A DNA stretch of 64,000 nt from DATBGO01 sp963840095 (GCA_963840095.1 CAWIXN010000005.1:372001-436000); one strand, 5' to 3'. Positions 8,041 through 16,959 are shown, counted from the stretch's first letter. Notes: generated from the letters alone by a model not told the origin. Numbers and translations are program-made.

Positions 8041-8733
8041 ATGCGCCACGCCCCGCCCAGGCCGGCTCCGCCCGCAGGCCGGCAGCTACAGGCCGTCATG
8101 TTCGACATGGACGGCCTCCTGGTCGATTCCGAGCCGCTGTGGTTCGAGGTCGAGAGCGAAGTCATGGCGCGGCTGGGCGGTGCCTGGAGCGAGGCCGATC
8201 AGCACGCGCTGCTCGGCGGCTCGCTCCCGCGCACGGTGGCGTACCTCCTCGCCAGAGCCGCCCGGCCAGCCGGCGCGCCCGAGGTGGGACGCTGGCTGAT
8301 CGAGGGGATGACCGCGCTGCTGGCCGCGCGCGGGCCGCAGGTGCTGCCCGGCGCGGCTGAGCTGCTCGCCGAGGTCCGCGCCGCGGGCATTCCCCACGCG
8401 CTCGTCACGTCTTCGGAACGGCCGATCATGGAGGCGGTCATCGGTCATCCCGGCCTGGGCTTCGAGGTCACTGTCTGCGCCGACGACGTGGGCCGGAGCA
8501 AGCCGGACCCAGAGCCCTACCTGCGCGCGGCAACGCTGCTCGGCGCCGACCCACGGTATTGCGTGGCCCTCGAGGACTCGCCCAACGGCGTGGCCGCCGC
8601 TGAGGCGGCCGGATGCAAGCTGGTCGCTGTGCCGAGCCTGGTACCGATCACCGAACGCCCGGGCCGGACGGTGGCCGCCTCACTCAGCGAAGTCAACCTG
8701 CGGATGCTGGACGCGATCGCCGGGGGAGGCTAG
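8041..8733 (+). CDS. HAD-superfamily phosphatase (beta-phosphoglucomutase-like)
   Basis: A 230-residue HAD hydrolase. Motif I is FDMDGLLVDSE with the nucleophile Asp, motif II is VTSSE, motif III Lys is in RSKPDP, and motif IV is ALEDSPNGVAAA. The cap domain is of the small helical (C1) type, as in beta-phosphoglucomutase and sugar-phosphate phosphatases. Substrate unknown. It starts 2 bases after the metH remnant stop and overlaps the convergent RecB-like gene by 54 bases. Confidence 0.88.
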   Translation: MRHAPPRPAPPAGRQLQAVMFDMDGLLVDSEPLWFEVESEVMARLGGAWSEADQHALLGGSLPRTVAYLLARAARPAGAPEVGRWLIEGMTALLAARGPQVLPGAAELLAEVRAAGIPHALVTSSERPIMEAVIGHPGLGFEVTVCADDVGRSKPDPEPYLRAATLLGADPRYCVALEDSPNGVAAAEAAGCKLVAVPSLVPITERPGRTVAASLSEVNLRMLDAIAGGG

Positions 8734-9618
8734 CAGCGGCCCGGCGGTCGCGAGCGCCGGGGCGCCACCGGGCAGCTCGGGCAGCGGCGGCGGGGTGCCG
8801 CCGAACGCCGGGCAGATCGATTGGTGCGCGCACCACTCGCACAGCCGGCTCTGGCGGTACCGCCAGTCGCCTGTGGAGTGGGCCCGCTGGATGGCTTGCC
8901 ACACCGCGTCGATCTTGCGGACCGTGGCCCGCAGGTCCGCCTCGTCGGGTGCATACCGCACAATCTCGCCGTTACCCAGGTAGATCAGCTGCAGCAGCTT
9001 CGGAACCTGGCCCTTGGTGAGCCACAGCGCGACAGCGTAGAACTTCATCTGGAACAGCGCGCGGGCCACGAACTCCTCCCTGGGCGAGGCGCCGGTCTTG
9101 TAGTCGACGATCCTGATCTCGCCACTGGCCGCCACGTCCAGCCGGTCGATGAACCCGCGCAGCAGCAGGCCGGAGTCGAGCGTCGCCTCCACCGCGAGCT
9201 CCCGGTGGCTCGGCTCCAGCCTGGTGGGGTCTTCAAGGGTGAAGTAACGGTCCAGCATCGCGGCGGCCTCGGCGAACCAGGCGCTGCGCGTCGCCTCGTC
9301 CTCGAACAGCTCCGCTAGCTCGGGCTCCTCGGCGGTCAGCCGGTCCCACTGGGGCGCCAGGAGCGCCCGCGCGGTCTGCGGCGTCCGGCCGGCCGGCGGC
9401 TCGTCGAACAGCCGCTCGAGGACGGCGTGGACGAGCGTGCCGCGCGCGGCGGCCGGGCTCGGCGGCTCAGGCAGGCGGTCGATCACCCGGAACCGGTACA
9501 GGAGCGGACAGGTCAGGAAGTCACCTGCGCGCGAGGGCGAGAGCGAGGGCACCCTGACCGGATCTGCGACGTCAAGCGGCTCCGCGACGTCGGCAGGCTC
9601 GCCGTTCTCGTTGTCCAC
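8680..9618 (-). CDS. RecB-family PD-(D/E)XK nuclease with probable Fe-S cluster
   Basis: A 312-residue protein. Nuclease motifs are present: the Asp of GFIDRLDVA, then IVDYKTG (D-x-K). Four cysteines, one in FLTCPLLYRFR and three in LCEWCAHQSICP, match the iron-sulfur staple of AddB/Cas4-like nucleases. It is the stand-alone exonuclease conserved near trmI and the proteasome genes in actinobacteria (Rv2119-like position) and presumably acts in DNA repair. GTG start at 9618. Confidence 0.88.
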   Translation of the reverse strand: MDNENGEPADVAEPLDVADPVRVPSLSPSRAGDFLTCPLLYRFRVIDRLPEPPSPAAARGTLVHAVLERLFDEPPAGRTPQTARALLAPQWDRLTAEEPELAELFEDEATRSAWFAEAAAMLDRYFTLEDPTRLEPSHRELAVEATLDSGLLLRGFIDRLDVAASGEIRIVDYKTGASPREEFVARALFQMKFYAVALWLTKGQVPKLLQLIYLGNGEIVRYAPDEADLRATVRKIDAVWQAIQRAHSTGDWRYRQSRLCEWCAHQSICPAFGGTPPPLPELPGGAPALATAGPLLASPGDRVQHPQVDFAE

Positions 9619-9736
9619 TCTCGGAGACTAGGCGACCGCACCGACAGTTGTGCCGTAAATGCCGCCAGGCGCCCCGGCGCGAGACCGCGGGCCCGATTCC
9701 TCGCGCTACGAGGCGGCCCCGGCGCCCGCCAGCACG

Positions 9737-9742
9737 TAGCAT
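9737..9742 (+). promoter_or_regulatory. -10 box (TAGCAT) for leaderless site-2 protease gene
   Basis: TAGCAT is followed by exactly 7 bases and the GTG at 9750. This decides the start over the longer open frame beginning at 9648. Confidence 0.5.
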
Positions 9743-9749
9743 CTGGTAT

Positions 9750-10931
9750 GTGGCAGGCCTAACCCGAGAACCGGACCCGCAGCCGGACCAGCGGCGCGCG
9801 GCCGAGCCAGACGCGGCGGGCCGCCGCGACATCAGGGGCGGGCTCGTCATCGCGCGGCCGTTCGGCATCCCGGTCCTCATCTCGCCGTACTGGTTCCTGA
9901 TCGCAGGCTTGTTCGTGCTCTTCTACGCGAGCAACCTCGACGCCTCGATCCGGTCTGCCGCCACCAGGTACGTGGTGGCCGCCGCCTTCGTCGTCCTGCT
10001 CTACGCGTCGGTGCTCGTCCACGAGCTCAGCCACTGCGTCGTCGCCCGGGCCTTCAAGCTGCCGGTGCGGCGCGTGCTGCTCTACCCGCTCGGCGGGTAC
10101 TCAGAGATCGAGCAGGAGCCGCCCACGCCCGGGCAGGAGTTCCTGGTCTCGGCGGCCGGCCCGGTCGTCTCGCTGGGGCTGGCCGCGGCCGGATTCGGGC
10201 TTCTCACGGTCATCCCGAGGGGCCTCCCGCATGTCCTCATCGAGCAGCTGGTGCTGGCCAACCTGCTGGTCGGCATCTTCAACCTGCTGCCCGGGCTGCC
10301 GCTGGACGGCGGCCGGATCCTGCGGGCAGGCATCTGGCGGGTGACCCGCCGCCCTGGCACGGCCACGATCTGGGCCGCCTGGTCAGGCCGGGGTCTCGCG
10401 GTGGCGCTGGTGCTGGTGCCGCTGGCCTTCTACAACTCCAGCGTCAGCTTGCTTAACAACGCCTACGGGCTCTGGCTGCTGGTCATCGCCGCGTTCATGT
10501 GGATCAGCGCGGGCCAGGCCATCCGCGCCGCGAAGGTACGCGAGCGGCTGCCCGGCCTGCAGGCCAGGAGGCTCGCCCGCCGGGCCATACCGGTCCCGGC
10601 CAACCTGCCGCTTTCCGAGGCCATCCGGCGCGCCGACGCCGCGCAGGCGCGGGCCCTGGTCGTCGTGGATCACGACTCGACGCCGGTCGCCATCGTCAAC
10701 GAGACGGCCGTGATGGCGACGCCGGAGCAGCGCAGGCCGTGGATCGAGGTCGGAACGCTGGCGCGGGCCATCGACCCGGGACTTGTGCTGCCCGCCGACC
10801 TGTCGGGGATGGCCCTACTCGACGCCGTGCGGAAGACCCCGGCCAGCGAGTACCTGCTGATCGAGCCGTCCGGTCAGGTATTCGGCGTGCTCGCGGCGAG
10901 TGACCTGGATCACGCGTTCGCTGGAGTCTGA
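9750..10931 (+). CDS. Site-2 protease family intramembrane metalloprotease with CBS-like C-terminus
   Basis: A 393-residue membrane protein. Zinc motif HELSH begins at about residue 91, with the third ligand in LPLDGGR (Asp about 186); several hydrophobic segments surround them. The C-terminal 130 residues resemble a CBS-domain pair. Such M50 proteases cleave membrane-bound substrates such as anti-sigma factors; the substrate here is unknown. The frame is open from 9648, but the earlier part is Arg/Pro-rich and the GTG at 9750 has a leaderless -10 box. Conserved next to trmI in actinobacteria. Confidence 0.87.
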   Translation: MAGLTREPDPQPDQRRAAEPDAAGRRDIRGGLVIARPFGIPVLISPYWFLIAGLFVLFYASNLDASIRSAATRYVVAAAFVVLLYASVLVHELSHCVVARAFKLPVRRVLLYPLGGYSEIEQEPPTPGQEFLVSAAGPVVSLGLAAAGFGLLTVIPRGLPHVLIEQLVLANLLVGIFNLLPGLPLDGGRILRAGIWRVTRRPGTATIWAAWSGRGLAVALVLVPLAFYNSSVSLLNNAYGLWLLVIAAFMWISAGQAIRAAKVRERLPGLQARRLARRAIPVPANLPLSEAIRRADAAQARALVVVDHDSTPVAIVNETAVMATPEQRRPWIEVGTLARAIDPGLVLPADLSGMALLDAVRKTPASEYLLIEPSGQVFGVLAASDLDHAFAGV

Positions 10932-10939
10932 TCCACCGC

Positions 10940-10945
10940 TAGCCT
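10940..10945 (+). promoter_or_regulatory. -10 box (TAGCCT) for leaderless trmI
   Basis: TAGCCT is followed by 7 bases and the GTG at 10953, the same geometry as at the site-2 protease gene. Confidence 0.5.
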
Positions 10946-10952
10946 GGCCTCC

Positions 10953-11840
10953 GTGATCAGACAGCCCCGCGGGCCATTCACGGCAGGCGACCAGGTCCAG
11001 CTCACCGACCCCAAGGGCCGGCGCCATCGGGTGGTCCTGGCGGCCGGGCGGTCCTTTCATACCCATCGCGGCGGCCTGGCCCACGATGACCTCATCGGCC
11101 GCGAGGAAGGCAGCGTGATCGTCTCGTCCGGCGGCACCCCCTATGTGGCCCTGCGGCCGCTGCTGTCCGACTACACGCTGTCCATGGCCCGCGGGGCGAC
11201 GGTGGTCTATCCGAAGGACGCGGGCCAGATCCTGGCTCAGGCCGACATCTTCGCGGGCGCCAGGATCCTGGAGGCGGGCGCGGGCTCCGGCGCCCTGTCC
11301 TGCTGGCTGCTGCGGGCCGCCGGGGAGAGCGGCCTGGTGGTCTCCTACGAGCGCAGGCCGGACTTCGCCGAGATCGCCCGGGCCAACGTCGAGCGCTACT
11401 TCGGCGGCCCGCACCCGGCCTGGCGGCTGATCGTGGGCGACCTGCCCGGCGCGGGTGACGGGGGGTACGACCGGGTCGTGCTGGACATGCTCGCGCCCTG
11501 GGAGCACGCGGGCACGGCGGCCGCCTCGCTCATCGCCGGCGGACTGGTTTGCTGCTACGTCGCCACCACGACGCAGCTGGCCCGGACCGTGGAGGCGCTG
11601 CGCGGCCAGGGCAACTTCGATGAGCCCGCCGCCTCCGAGACGCTGCAGCGATCCTGGCATGTTGACGGGCTCGCGGTCCGTCCCGAACATCACATGATCG
11701 GTCACACCGGCTTCCTCATCACCGCCAGGAGGCTGGCCGACGGGGTCTTGCCTCCGCCACGTCGGCGCAGGCCATCGAAGGGGTCATCGGCCGCCCCAGA
11801 CGCGGCCGAGCCTGCCCCGGGCGGGCTCGGAGAGCCGTAA
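10953..11840 (+). CDS. trmI: tRNA (adenine-58-N1)-methyltransferase TrmI
   Basis: A 295-residue SAM-dependent methyltransferase. An N-terminal beta domain is followed by the Rossmann fold, with the SAM motif ILEAGAGSGALSCWLL and VVLDMLAPWEH (motif IV region). TrmI methylates A58 in the T-loop of tRNA as a tetramer. The last 40 residues are a disordered Pro/Arg/Ala tail. Its location upstream of arc/mpa matches Rv2118c in M. tuberculosis. Confidence 0.93.
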   Translation: MIRQPRGPFTAGDQVQLTDPKGRRHRVVLAAGRSFHTHRGGLAHDDLIGREEGSVIVSSGGTPYVALRPLLSDYTLSMARGATVVYPKDAGQILAQADIFAGARILEAGAGSGALSCWLLRAAGESGLVVSYERRPDFAEIARANVERYFGGPHPAWRLIVGDLPGAGDGGYDRVVLDMLAPWEHAGTAAASLIAGGLVCCYVATTTQLARTVEALRGQGNFDEPAASETLQRSWHVDGLAVRPEHHMIGHTGFLITARRLADGVLPPPRRRRPSKGSSAAPDAAEPAPGGLGEP

Positions 11841-11844
11841 CGCG

Positions 11845-11861
11845 TCCGGGCCGTTCCCGGA
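11845..11861 (+). terminator. Hairpin just after trmI
   Basis: TCCGGG-ccgtt-CCCGGA forms a 6-bp stem with a 5-base loop starting 5 bases after the trmI stop. No U-tract follows, so it is a weak or actinobacterial-type terminator candidate separating trmI from arc. Confidence 0.35.
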
Positions 11862-11932
11862 TCGTAACTCCAGAAAGCTGTGTCAGGTCCTGCCGTAAGG
11901 TTACGGAAGGGTCCTGGATAGGTAGGGTCTAG

Positions 11933-13786
11933 GTGAAGTCGGATCTCCGGGAGGGGGTGAGGGGCGTGGCCTCTCGTGACGACAGCGCACGCGCCGGCCG
12001 ATATGACGACGAGGTCAAGGTCCTGACCACGCAGATCTCCTTCCTTGAGGAGGAGATCGCGGCCTTGCGGCGTAGGCTCGCTGATTCGCCGAGGCAGTCC
12101 AGGCTGCTCGAAGAGCGGCTGAGGGAGACGGAGGCGAGCCTCGCGGCCGTCACTGGTCAGAACGAGCGGCTTGCGGGAACTTTGCGCGAAGCCCGTGATC
12201 AGATCGTGGCGCTCAAGGAAGAGGTGGACCGGCTCGCCCAGCCGCCATCAGGCTTCGGCGTCTTCCTGGCGGCCGCTGAGGACGGCGCGGCGGACGTCTT
12301 CACCGGCGGCAGGAAGATGCGGGTGAGCGTCAGCCCCGGGATCGAGCTCGATGAGCTCAAGCCCGGCCAGGAGGTCGTGCTGAATGAGGCGCTCAACGTC
12401 GTCATCGCCCAGGGCTACGAGACGATCGGCGAGGTCGTCATGCTCAAGGAGATCCTGGACGGCGGCGACCGGGCGCTGGTGATCTCGCATGCGGACGAGG
12501 AGCGGGTAGCCCGGCTGGCCGAGCCGCTCCTGAGCTCTACCCTGCGGGCTGGTGACTCGCTCCTGCTCGAGCCCCGTTCCGGCTACGTCTACGAGCGGAT
12601 TCCCAAGGCGGAGGTAGAGGAACTCATCCTTGAGGAAGTGCCCGACATCACCTACTCGGAGATCGGCGGCCTGGCCTCCCAGATCGAGCAGATCAGGGAC
12701 GCGATCGAGCTGCCGTACCTGCACGCTGACCTGTTCAAAGAGCATCAGCTGCGGCCGCCCAAGGGCGTGCTGCTCTACGGGCCGCCCGGCTGCGGCAAGA
12801 CCCTCATCGCCAAGGCGGTCGCCAACTCGCTGGCCAAGCAGGTGGCCGCCAGGACAGCCCAGCTGGCTGCAGAGAGCGGGCAGGCCGACACTCCGGCTGG
12901 CACTTCGGCTGGGCCGGCCAGGGAGGGCAAGAGCTTCTTCCTGAACATCAAGGGCCCGGAGCTGCTGAACAAGTACGTGGGCGAGACTGAACGGCACATC
13001 AGGCTGGTCTTCCAGCGGGCCAGGGAAAAGGCCAGCGAGGGGATGCCGGTCATCGTCTTCTTCGACGAGATGGACTCGATTTTCCGGACCCGCGGGTCCG
13101 GGGTGTCCAGTGACGTCGAGAACACCATCGTTCCGCAGCTGCTCAGTGAGATCGACGGAGTCGAGGGCCTGGAGAACGTGATCGTGATTGGCGCCTCGAA
13201 CCGCGAGGACATGATCGATCCGGCCATCCTGCGGCCCGGGCGGCTGGACGTCAAGATCAAGATCGAGCGCCCGGACGCCGAGGCGGCCAGGGACATTTTC
13301 TCGAAGTACCTGCTGACCAGCCTGCCGCTGCACCCGGACGACCTCGCCGAGCACGGCGGCTCGCCCGGGGCCACCGTGGAGGAGATGATGCAGCGGGTCG
13401 TCGAGCGCATGTACTCCGAGACCGAGGAAAATAGGTTCCTCGAGGTCACCTACGCCAACGGGGACAAGGAAGTCCTGTACTTCAAGGACTTCAACTCCGG
13501 TGCGATGATCCAGAACATCGTGGACCGGGCGAAGAAGATGGCCATCAAGGAGTTCCTCGAGACCCGCCAGAAAGGCATCCGTGTCGCGCACCTGTTGACC
13601 GCCTGTGTGGACGAATTCAGCGAGAACGAGGACCTGCCGAACACCACCAACCCGGACGACTGGGCGCGTATCTCCGGAAAGAAGGGCGAGCGGATCGTCT
13701 ACATCAGGACGCTGGTCTCCGGAAAGCACGGGACCGAAGCGGGCCGGTCCATCGACACTGTGGCCAACACTGGCCAGTACCTGTAG
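11933..13786 (+). CDS. arc: Proteasome-activating AAA ATPase Arc/Mpa
   Basis: A 617-residue hexameric unfoldase that binds Pup and feeds pupylated proteins to the 20S proteasome. The N-terminal coiled coil (about 25-103) is the Pup-binding helix; two OB folds follow. The AAA domain has Walker A GPPGCGKT at 283-290 and Walker B FFDEMDS near 376-382. The C-terminus GQYL carries the Tyr-Leu gate-opening motif. Between Walker A and NIKGPELL there is an Ala/Gly/Thr-rich loop that seems longer than in mycobacterial Mpa. GTG start at 11933. First gene of the arc-dop-pup-prcB-prcA series. Confidence 0.96.
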   Translation: MKSDLREGVRGVASRDDSARAGRYDDEVKVLTTQISFLEEEIAALRRRLADSPRQSRLLEERLRETEASLAAVTGQNERLAGTLREARDQIVALKEEVDRLAQPPSGFGVFLAAAEDGAADVFTGGRKMRVSVSPGIELDELKPGQEVVLNEALNVVIAQGYETIGEVVMLKEILDGGDRALVISHADEERVARLAEPLLSSTLRAGDSLLLEPRSGYVYERIPKAEVEELILEEVPDITYSEIGGLASQIEQIRDAIELPYLHADLFKEHQLRPPKGVLLYGPPGCGKTLIAKAVANSLAKQVAARTAQLAAESGQADTPAGTSAGPAREGKSFFLNIKGPELLNKYVGETERHIRLVFQRAREKASEGMPVIVFFDEMDSIFRTRGSGVSSDVENTIVPQLLSEIDGVEGLENVIVIGASNREDMIDPAILRPGRLDVKIKIERPDAEAARDIFSKYLLTSLPLHPDDLAEHGGSPGATVEEMMQRVVERMYSETEENRFLEVTYANGDKEVLYFKDFNSGAMIQNIVDRAKKMAIKEFLETRQKGIRVAHLLTACVDEFSENEDLPNTTNPDDWARISGKKGERIVYIRTLVSGKHGTEAGRSIDTVANTGQYL

Positions 13787-13819
13787 CGTGCAGTGCCTTC
13801 CCGGGGGGGAAGTGCTGAC

Positions 13820-13979
13820 CCGGGGGGACGACCCCCGGAGCCCCCACGCGGTGGTGACCGGCGGGACCGGCCGCGCGCCGGGTTCCTCGGTGCTGTGCCG
13901 ATCCGGGGGGGCGACCCCCCGGAGCCCCCACGCGGTGGTGACCGTCGGGACCGGCCGCCCGCCTGGTTCTTTGGTGCTG
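13820..13979 (+). repeat. Two copies of an 84-bp G/C-tract direct repeat between arc and dop
   Basis: Two units with period 84 (about 13820-13896 and 13904-13979). Each has a run of G, a short spacer, a run of C, CGGAGCCCCCACGCGGTGG, then GACCGGCCG and a GGTTC-TTGGTGCTG end. The opposing G and C runs can pair as a hairpin. These look like members of a dispersed intergenic actinobacterial repeat, not coding sequence. Confidence 0.75.
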
Positions 13980-14022
13980 CCATCCGCTCGGCCCAGCACG
14001 CCGTGCTGGGCGTCGCGGATGG
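13980..14022 (+). terminator. Strong two-stage hairpin between arc and dop
   Basis: Outer arms CCATCCGC and GCGGATGG and inner arms GCCCAGCACG and CGTGCTGGGC are perfect inverted repeats, separated only by a TCG/GTC internal loop and a one-base tip. It could end arc transcription or be a processing site. dop has its own -10 box 41 bases later. Confidence 0.5.
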
Positions 14023-14063
14023 CACGCGCGGCCGTGCTGGTCAGGTCGCGGGCTACCCACCAC

Positions 14064-14069
14064 TAGGCT
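14064..14069 (+). promoter_or_regulatory. -10 box (TAGGCT) for leaderless dop
   Basis: TAGGCT is followed by 7 bases and the dop ATG at 14077. Confidence 0.5.
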
Positions 14070-14076
14070 TTCAGGC

Positions 14077-15594
14077 ATGAGCGTGCGGCGGGTCATGGGC
14101 ATCGAGACCGAATATGGCATCTCCGTGCCAGGTCAGCCGGGCGCCAACGCCATGGTCACGTCCTCTCAGGTGGTCAACGCCTACCAGGCGGCCTCCTCGG
14201 CCCGGGTCCGGAGAGCGCGCTGGGACTTCGAAGAGGAGAACCCGCTGCGCGACGCCCGCGGCTTCGACCTCAAGCGCGACGCGGCTGATTCCACCCAGCT
14301 GACCGACGAGGACCTGGGCCTGGCCAACGTCATCCTGACCAACGGCGCCCGGCTGTATGTCGACCACGCACATCCCGAGTACTCGGCGCCCGAGTGCTCC
14401 GACCCGCTGTCGGCGGTCACCTGGGACAAGGCGGGCGAGCGGGTGATGGCGGAGGCCGCCGCACGGGCCAGCGCCACGCCGGGCGGCGCGACAATCCAGC
14501 TATACAAGAACAACACCGACAATAAGGGCGCATCCTACGGCTGCCACGAGAACTACCTGATGAACCGGGCCACCCCGTTCGCCGACATCGTCAGGCACCT
14601 GACCCCGTTCTTCGTGTCCAGGCAGGTGATCTGCGGGGCCGGCCGGGTGGGCCGGGGCGCGGACGGCCGGGAAGAGGGCTTCCAGATCAGCCAGCGCGCC
14701 GATTTCTTCGAGGTCGAGGTCGGCCTGGAGACCACGCTGAAGCGCCCCATCATCAATACCCGCGACGAACCGCACGCCGACCCCGAGAAGTACCGCCGCC
14801 TGCACGTCATCATCGGCGACGCGAACATGAGCGAGATATCCACCTATCTCAAGCTCGGTACCACGGCCCTGGTGCTGGCGATGATCGAGGACCGGTTCCT
14901 GGCCGGGGACCTGTCGCTGGAGGCGCCCGTCACCGAGCTCCGGGCCGTTTCGCACGATCCGAGCCTCAGGCACCTGGTGGCACTGCGTGATGGCCGCCGG
15001 ATGACCGCCACCCAGCTGCAGATGGAGTACCTGGAGCTGGCCAGGAAGTACACCGAGGACAAGTTCGGCGCCGACGTGGACAGCGCCACCACGGACGTCC
15101 TGGACCGCTGGGAGTCGGTGCTGACCAGGCTCGCCGAAGATCCGATGCTGACCGCCCGGGAACTCGACTGGGTGGCCAAGCTCGAGCTGCTCAACGGCTA
15201 CCGGGCCAGGGACGGGCTCAGCTGGGGGCATCCGCGCCTGCAGCTTGTCGACCTCCAGTTTTCCGATGTGCGCGCCGATCGCGGCCTGTACAACCGACTG
15301 GTGGCCAGGGGGCGGATGACCCGCCTGGTGAGTGAGTCGGCCGTCGCCAGGGCGGTCGAGTATCCGCCCGAGGACACCCGGGCCTACTTCCGCGGGCGCT
15401 GCCTGCGGCAGTATCCCGAGTCGGTGGCCGCCGCCTCCTGGGACTCGGTGATCTTCGACATTCCCGGCCGGGAATCGCTGCAGCGGGTGCCGACCCTGGA
15501 GCCGCTCCGCGGCACCCGGGCCCACGTCGGAGACCTGCTGGACCGGTGCGAGACGGCCGGTGAGCTCGTCGCGGCGCTCACGGGCCAGGACTGA
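14077..15594 (+). CDS. dop: Deamidase/depupylase of Pup, Dop
   Basis: A 505-residue member of the glutamine-synthetase-like Dop/PafA family. It begins VRRVMGIETEYGIS with the nucleotide/Mg-binding Glu, and carries the insertion absent from PafA (about residues 40-75, the Dop loop). It also has KNNTDNKGASYGCHENYL and RPIINTRDEPHAD. Dop converts the C-terminal Gln of Pup to Glu and removes Pup from substrates. The last gene product with the same fold, PafA, is encoded 3.7 kb downstream. Confidence 0.95.
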   Translation: MSVRRVMGIETEYGISVPGQPGANAMVTSSQVVNAYQAASSARVRRARWDFEEENPLRDARGFDLKRDAADSTQLTDEDLGLANVILTNGARLYVDHAHPEYSAPECSDPLSAVTWDKAGERVMAEAAARASATPGGATIQLYKNNTDNKGASYGCHENYLMNRATPFADIVRHLTPFFVSRQVICGAGRVGRGADGREEGFQISQRADFFEVEVGLETTLKRPIINTRDEPHADPEKYRRLHVIIGDANMSEISTYLKLGTTALVLAMIEDRFLAGDLSLEAPVTELRAVSHDPSLRHLVALRDGRRMTATQLQMEYLELARKYTEDKFGADVDSATTDVLDRWESVLTRLAEDPMLTARELDWVAKLELLNGYRARDGLSWGHPRLQLVDLQFSDVRADRGLYNRLVARGRMTRLVSESAVARAVEYPPEDTRAYFRGRCLRQYPESVAAASWDSVIFDIPGRESLQRVPTLEPLRGTRAHVGDLLDRCETAGELVAALTGQD

Positions 15595-15715
15595 GGCCCG
15601 CCCGGCCACCGCGAGGGGCCAGCCATACCGGTGCCGGTTTGCAGGATTGGGCAGGGCGCGCGCTGGCGAGGATAGCGTTGAGGCTGCGGGCAGACCGCGG
15701 ATCACGGAGGTTGTG

Positions 15716-15925
15716 ATGACGACAAAAGATACCGGCGGTCAGCGCCAGGCTCCCCGGCGTAGCGAGGAGGAGCAGGATAGCGAGGCCCAGACCGGAGAAG
15801 ACGTCAAGGAGCGCCAGGAGAAGCTCACTGACGACGTGGACGCGATCCTGGACGAGATCGACGAAGTTCTCGAGGAGAACGCCGAGGAGTTCGTGCGGTC
15901 ATACGTGCAAAAGGGCGGCCAGTAA
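15716..15925 (+). CDS. pup: Prokaryotic ubiquitin-like protein Pup
   Basis: A 69-residue acidic, disordered protein with the central helix KERQEKLTDDVDAILDEIDE and the C-terminus YVQKGGQ. The terminal Gln means Dop must deamidate it before PafA can ligate it to lysines. The frame is open upstream to 15560, but ATG 15716 has a CGGAGG ribosome site and starts MTTKDTGGQ, as in other actinobacteria. Confidence 0.97.
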   Translation: MTTKDTGGQRQAPRRSEEEQDSEAQTGEDVKERQEKLTDDVDAILDEIDEVLEENAEEFVRSYVQKGGQ

Positions 15926-15980
15926 CGGGCCGCCCGGCAGTCCCGCGGCAGCCGCCGCCGCAGTAGGGTCAGTCAGGTAC

Positions 15981-16859
15981 GTGATGCGCACTAGCGGAAG
16001 GATCCGAGTGGGCCCTGATTCCTACGGACCGCGGCTCCCCGTGCCGTACCTGAGCCCGGGGACGTCGTCGTTCGCTGACTTCCTGGCTTCGGCCGCCCCC
16101 GGCCTGCTGCCCGCGGCGGCCGCCTCGGCGGCCGGTGGCGGCGCGGCACATGACCTGCCGCACGGGACAACGATCGTCGCGGCCGCCTGCGACGGCGGCG
16201 TCGTCATGGCCGGTGACCGCCGGGCGACGGCCGGCAGCATGATCTCGCAGCGGGACATCGACAAGGTGTTCCGCAGCGACGACTACTCCTGCGTCGGGAT
16301 CTCCGGCGTGGCGGGGATCGGCATCGACCTGGCCAGGATCTTCCAGGTCGAGCTTGAGCATTACGAGAAGCTCGAGGGCCGCACGCTGTCCGTCGAGGGC
16401 AAGGCCAACCGGCTGGCCGGCCTGGTCAAGGGCAACCTGGGCGGCGCTATGCAGGGGCTCGTCGTGGTCCCGCTCTTCGCCGGGTACGACGAGGAGTCAG
16501 GCGGCGGCCGGATCTTCAGCTACGACGTGGCCGGCGGCCGGTACGAGGAGCACAGATTCCACGCGATCGGGTCGGGGTCGGTATTCGCGCGCGGCTCGCT
16601 GAAAAAGCTCTACCGCGACGGCATGTCGCTGCCGGACACCGTGCTGGCCTGCATGCAGGCGCTGTATGACGCGGCCGATGACGACTCGGCCACCGGCGGC
16701 CCCGACCTCACCAGGCGCATCTACCCGGTGCTGGCGACGGTCACCGCGGACGGCTACCAGCGGCTGACCGACACCGAGGCGGGCGAGTACGCCCAGACGG
16801 TCATCGAGGGCCGGATGCGGGCCCCCGACGGGCCGCCCGCGCCGCTGCGCCAGGCCTGA
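15981..16859 (+). CDS. prcB: 20S proteasome beta subunit PrcB
   Basis: A 292-residue precursor. An N-terminal propeptide of 62 residues ends HDLPHG, followed by the mature N-terminus TTIVAAACDGG with catalytic Thr63. The catalytic-site residues Asp and Lys of the beta fold are in GDRRATAG and KVFRSDD. It self-cleaves after assembly and forms the inner two rings of the core. Start is GTG 15981 or the adjacent ATG 15984; the ribosome site is weak. Confidence 0.95.
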   Translation: MMRTSGRIRVGPDSYGPRLPVPYLSPGTSSFADFLASAAPGLLPAAAASAAGGGAAHDLPHGTTIVAAACDGGVVMAGDRRATAGSMISQRDIDKVFRSDDYSCVGISGVAGIGIDLARIFQVELEHYEKLEGRTLSVEGKANRLAGLVKGNLGGAMQGLVVVPLFAGYDEESGGGRIFSYDVAGGRYEEHRFHAIGSGSVFARGSLKKLYRDGMSLPDTVLACMQALYDAADDDSATGGPDLTRRIYPVLATVTADGYQRLTDTEAGEYAQTVIEGRMRAPDGPPAPLRQA

Positions 16860-16920
16860 CCGCTCGACATGCCGACCCGCCCGTCCCCGCCCCCGGCCCA
16901 GCGAAGACCCTGACCATTAA

Positions 16921-16959
16921 CCGAACCTAACCCGAACCTAACCCGAACCGAACCTGACC
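16921..16959 (+). repeat. Short tandem repeat CGAACCTAAC in the prcB-prcA spacer
   Basis: CCGAACCTAAC is repeated at 11-base period, then decays (CGAAC, CGAACCTGACC), within the 142-base gap between prcB and prcA. A plus-strand C-rich telomere-like look is coincidental. No promoter motif is obvious in it. Confidence 0.7.

Noticed and set aside
12248..13999. A 583-residue minus-strand open frame opposite arc
   Set aside because: Antisense shadow of a well-supported AAA ATPase gene.
16921..16959. Telomere-like or origin repeat
   Set aside because: Only three to four short, decaying units inside an operon spacer; no DnaA boxes or terminal context.
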